Source of the DNA: J134 sp964484045
GTDB lineage: Bacteria > Pseudomonadota > Alphaproteobacteria > Sphingomonadales > Rhodothalassiaceae
Direction of reading: 5' to 3'
Length of the DNA: 15,675 nt
Assembly (NCBI GenBank): GCA_964484045.1
Contig: CAZAEP010000030.1
Span: 1-15,675 of the forward strand
In this document: positions 13,782-15,675 of the stretch, in pieces
Layout: the number at the start of each line of letters is the position of its first letter
How positions within the stretch are numbered: the stretch's first letter is position 1
Notes under the pieces: model-generated
What the model was told of the DNA's origin: nothing
What the model saw: only the letters and a program-made list of their open reading frames with translations
Database searches by the model: none
Made by a program: the position numbers and the translations under genes

Positions 13782-15491
13782 CTAAAAATTGAACGCCAGA
13801 CCCAGAAGCAGGGAGAACGTATCGTTCGCGTCTCCGGCATCAAGGAAATTCGTCAGACCGGAGAGATTGTCCTCCGGCGTCCAGGTGTATTCGCCGGCAA
13901 GCTGCACCACCCATCCGGGCACCGGGCGATAGCCGAGCCCCAGCGTCGCGCGGTTGATATGGGCGTCGCGGGTCCTGAATTGGCTGAGCAGACCACCGTC
14001 GAATTCGATCCCCTGGAGCTGATCGTCGAAGAAGACCTGCTCCATGCGGAAAGCGGGAACGAGCTGCGGATGTGCGAAGCCGCGGCCGAGCACGGTGTCG
14101 TTCAGAGCCGCGGGCCAGAAGGGACGCCGGATCTCGACCCAGTAGCCGGTCCTGTTCTTCGCCATCACGTTTTTCGCCAGCGTGAACTCGATCTTGTGCG
14201 TGGCAAAGGCGCCGTTTTCAGCCGGGCCGTTGATCTCCCGCTCCTTGGCGAGCGTGCGGGTCGCGAAGGCGGACGCGACGGCACCGAGATTGTCGAAATG
14301 CGTGCGTACCGCCTCGTATTCGACCTCGAATCCGCCGATATGGTGCAGCCCGTCGATGCCCACCGACCACAGGGTCTCGTCGCGCTCGAGAAAGGAGGGC
14401 ACGTAGTTGCCGACATAGCCCGAAAGCGCCACCTCCTGGCCCGGCGCCGGACGCAGGGCGACACGCCCGGCGAGCGCCAGCGAGCTGTTCGCATTGCCGT
14501 CGAAAGCGCCGCGCGAAGGGCCGAACTCGGCCTCGAGGACGCTTTCGAGTTCCGTGTCCTCACCCGCCTCCGAGGCTGCTTCGAGCTCGGTCTCGAGCTC
14601 GAAATCGAGGGTCGTTCCGTTGACCGCATAGAGTCGGTAATCGACGAGCGCACCGCCACCGATCTCGGCGGTGCCGGAGAGGCCCGCACCAAGCTCGGCC
14701 CAGGCCGCCTTCGCCGGCAGCACCGGTGCGCCGCGGTCGACGAGCGTGCGCCGCGGCAGCACCCACTGATTGTCGTCGTGGTTGATGTTGAAGCGTCCGA
14801 CCGGCATGAGAAGCGCGCCGAAGTCGAGGCGCAGCGCGGGCGTGACGACATAGCGCGCCCAGGCCTGCTCGATCGAGATTTCCGAGCCGCTCCCCCCCTC
14901 GAGCGCCTGACTGATCTCCAGCTCGCTGGCGCCGGCATCGATCCCCTTCTCAAGCTCGAGCTCCGTGAAACGCTCGAACTCGAGCTCGAGATAGGTCTCC
15001 AGCCGATCGGTGACCTGCGAATCGAGCGCCAGCACGAAACGACGGAAGGTGAAGCCCGTATTCGCGCCCTCGGCATCGCTCGCCTCGAAGCGGACCGAGC
15101 CATAGCCGCCGACCGAGGTGCGTTTCCACCAGCCCTCACCACCGAGCCCGGCACCGGCAAGCGCCTGCTCGAGAAGCCCGCCGGTGGCCTCGACCTTCTC
15201 CTCCGTCGCCGCGAGGCGCGATTCGAGCGTGCGGATCCGTGTCGCCGTGTCGGCGCCGGTCCGACGGGCCGTCGCCGGGGCGGAAGGCCGCTCCTCGAGC
15301 GCCGGCGCCTCCCCCTCGAGGCGCGCCTTGAGAGCCGCGATCTCCTTCTGCTGCTCCTGGATCACCCGCCACATCTCGGCGCGCGACGGCAGGTCCTCTC
15401 CCTGCGCGAGCGCACTGCCCGCCATGAGCAGGGAGACGGCCGTCCCCGCCATAAGCGCTGCTACACGACATCGACATCCTGCTCCGATCAT
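13782..15491 (-). CDS. Outer-membrane porin with N-terminal coiled coil
   Basis: This 569-residue protein is predicted to be a beta-barrel channel. It has a signal peptide (MAGTAVSLLMAGSALA, cleavage near 29). Coiled-coil segments follow (WRVIQEQQKEIAALKARLEG, and about 85-105), a layout common in Gram-negative porins. The barrel begins near VGGYGSVRFEAS and ends with Phe (LLLGLAFNF), the outer-membrane assembly signal. FRRFVLALDSQVTDRLETYLELEFE resembles the OprO/P-like porin group. Two segments are very acidic: about residues 165-200 (TELELEKG..., ELEISQALEG) and about 294-324 (FELETELEAASEAGEDTELE). These may be loops that favour cations. The ATG at 15491 is fixed by GAGGAGGA (15498-15505) upstream. 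It is the first gene of an operon with FMN-binding and PepSY genes. Substrate unknown. Confidence 0.85.
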   Translation of the reverse strand: MIGAGCRCRVAALMAGTAVSLLMAGSALAQGEDLPSRAEMWRVIQEQQKEIAALKARLEGEAPALEERPSAPATARRTGADTATRIRTLESRLAATEEKVEATGGLLEQALAGAGLGGEGWWKRTSVGGYGSVRFEASDAEGANTGFTFRRFVLALDSQVTDRLETYLELEFERFTELELEKGIDAGASELEISQALEGGSGSEISIEQAWARYVVTPALRLDFGALLMPVGRFNINHDDNQWVLPRRTLVDRGAPVLPAKAAWAELGAGLSGTAEIGGGALVDYRLYAVNGTTLDFELETELEAASEAGEDTELESVLEAEFGPSRGAFDGNANSSLALAGRVALRPAPGQEVALSGYVGNYVPSFLERDETLWSVGIDGLHHIGGFEVEYEAVRTHFDNLGAVASAFATRTLAKEREINGPAENGAFATHKIEFTLAKNVMAKNRTGYWVEIRRPFWPAALNDTVLGRGFAHPQLVPAFRMEQVFFDDQLQGIEFDGGLLSQFRTRDAHINRATLGLGYRPVPGWVVQLAGEYTWTPEDNLSGLTNFLDAGDANDTFSLLLGLAFNF

Positions 15492-15546
15492 CAAGCGTCC
15501 TCCTCGACCGTGACGGACACCCGGTGCATCGGGCGCCCCTCTTGCT

Positions 15547-15565
15547 ATTGCGACTGAGTCGCGAT
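15547..15565. promoter_or_regulatory. Fur-like 19-bp operator upstream of the porin operon
   Basis: ATTGCGACTGAGTCGCGAT is symmetric except for one base pair of the outer halves and the central base. Half sites ATTGCGA/TCGCGAT are again spaced by 5 nt, as in the apbE site. It lies 55 nt before the porin start and about 10 nt downstream of the proposed -10, so a bound repressor would block initiation. The regulator is inferred to be Fur. Confidence 0.65.
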
Positions 15566-15575
15566 TACGATGGCG

Positions 15576-15604
15576 GTCATAACCGGGCGCTCCGGCGAAA
15601 TCAA
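15576..15604 (-). promoter_or_regulatory. Probable sigma70-type promoter of the porin operon
   Basis: On the minus strand TTGATT (15604-15599) and TATGAC (15581-15576) are separated by 17 nt. The transcription start would fall near 15569, just before the palindrome at 15547-15565. Confidence 0.45.
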
Positions 15605-15609
15605 GAATG

Positions 15610-15632
15610 AAAATGCGAGGCGCTCGCATTTT
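15610..15632. terminator. Bidirectional intrinsic terminator upstream of the porin operon
   Basis: AAAATGCGAG and CTCGCATTTT form a perfect 10-bp inverted repeat around GCG. A GC-rich stem is flanked by A4 and T4, so it ends with a U-tract on either strand. It stands 5 nt upstream of the porin -35. It probably ends the neighbouring gene at the right edge and shields the operon from read-through. Confidence 0.75.
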
Positions 15633-15639
15633 ATCCCGC

Positions 15640-15675
15640 TCATGCGGCGCCGCTCTCGGCGCCCCGCCATTCGCC
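15640..15675 (-). CDS. Possible C-terminal end of a gene entering from the right edge
   Basis: One minus-strand frame is open from the right edge to a TGA at 15642-15640 and encodes GEWRGAESGAA. It is only 11 codons, so it may be chance. It is listed because the bidirectional terminator starts 7 nt after this stop, as would be expected for a gene end. No function can be assigned. Confidence 0.25.
   Translation of the reverse strand, partial: GEWRGAESGAA

Noticed and set aside
13800..15490. GAGCTCGA-like words repeated in the porin gene as a possible DNA repeat array or CRISPR
   Set aside because: The words have no constant period or spacers and follow from Glu-Leu-rich codons in the porin.
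13548..15557. A 669-codon plus-strand open frame opposite the porin
   Set aside because: It is antisense to a protein with signal peptide, coiled coil and terminal Phe. Composition is charged and without domains.

Overview
The window is GC-rich (roughly two-thirds G+C by eye), densely coding, and looks like chromosome of an alphaproteobacterium. The evidence is the gene content: lipoprotein and periplasmic metallopeptidases, a family-5-like uracil-DNA glycosylase next to an NYN/LabA-like gene and folK, and 19-bp operators of the form ATTGCGA-N5-TCGCAAT that resemble Fur boxes of Caulobacter-like bacteria. The order cannot be fixed from this sequence. I see no tRNA, rRNA, insertion sequence, phage gene or CRISPR array.

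Left part (1-7643), all on the minus strand. Read in the direction of transcription it runs folK, pdhA (E1 alpha), pdhB (E1 beta), pdhC-type E2, a divergent M48 metallopeptidase lipoprotein that starts 6 nt after the E2 stop, a second M48 metallopeptidase lipoprotein, and an M1-family metallopeptidase cut by the left window edge. The E1/E2 genes are tightly coupled: an 8-nt overlap, then a 10-nt gap with a perfect Shine-Dalgarno. No E3 (dihydrolipoamide dehydrogenase) gene lies in the window.

Centre (7768-11200). A divergent plus-strand pair encodes an NYN-domain (PIN-like) protein and an Fe-S uracil-DNA glycosylase. It converges on a minus-strand M13 (neprilysin/PepO-like) lipoprotein metallopeptidase, which ends at a clear intrinsic terminator.

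Right part (11261-15675). This is the most interesting region. A Tat-exported FAD:protein FMN transferase (apbE, plus strand) converges, with a 26-bp coding overlap, on a minus-strand operon. That operon encodes an outer-membrane porin with acidic segments, a periplasmic FMN-binding (SGAT-motif) protein, and a PepSY-associated two-helix membrane protein. Near-identical 19-bp palindromes lie just upstream of apbE (11366-11384) and of the porin (15547-15565), and a degenerate copy sits at the M13 promoter. The simplest reading is one regulon, probably iron/Fur-controlled. In it ApbE covalently flavinylates the FMN-binding protein, the PepSY protein anchors it or supplies electrons, and the porin admits a substrate (possibly a ferric compound) for extracytosolic reduction. 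The function and the regulator are inferences. The genes, motifs and palindromes are visible in the sequence.
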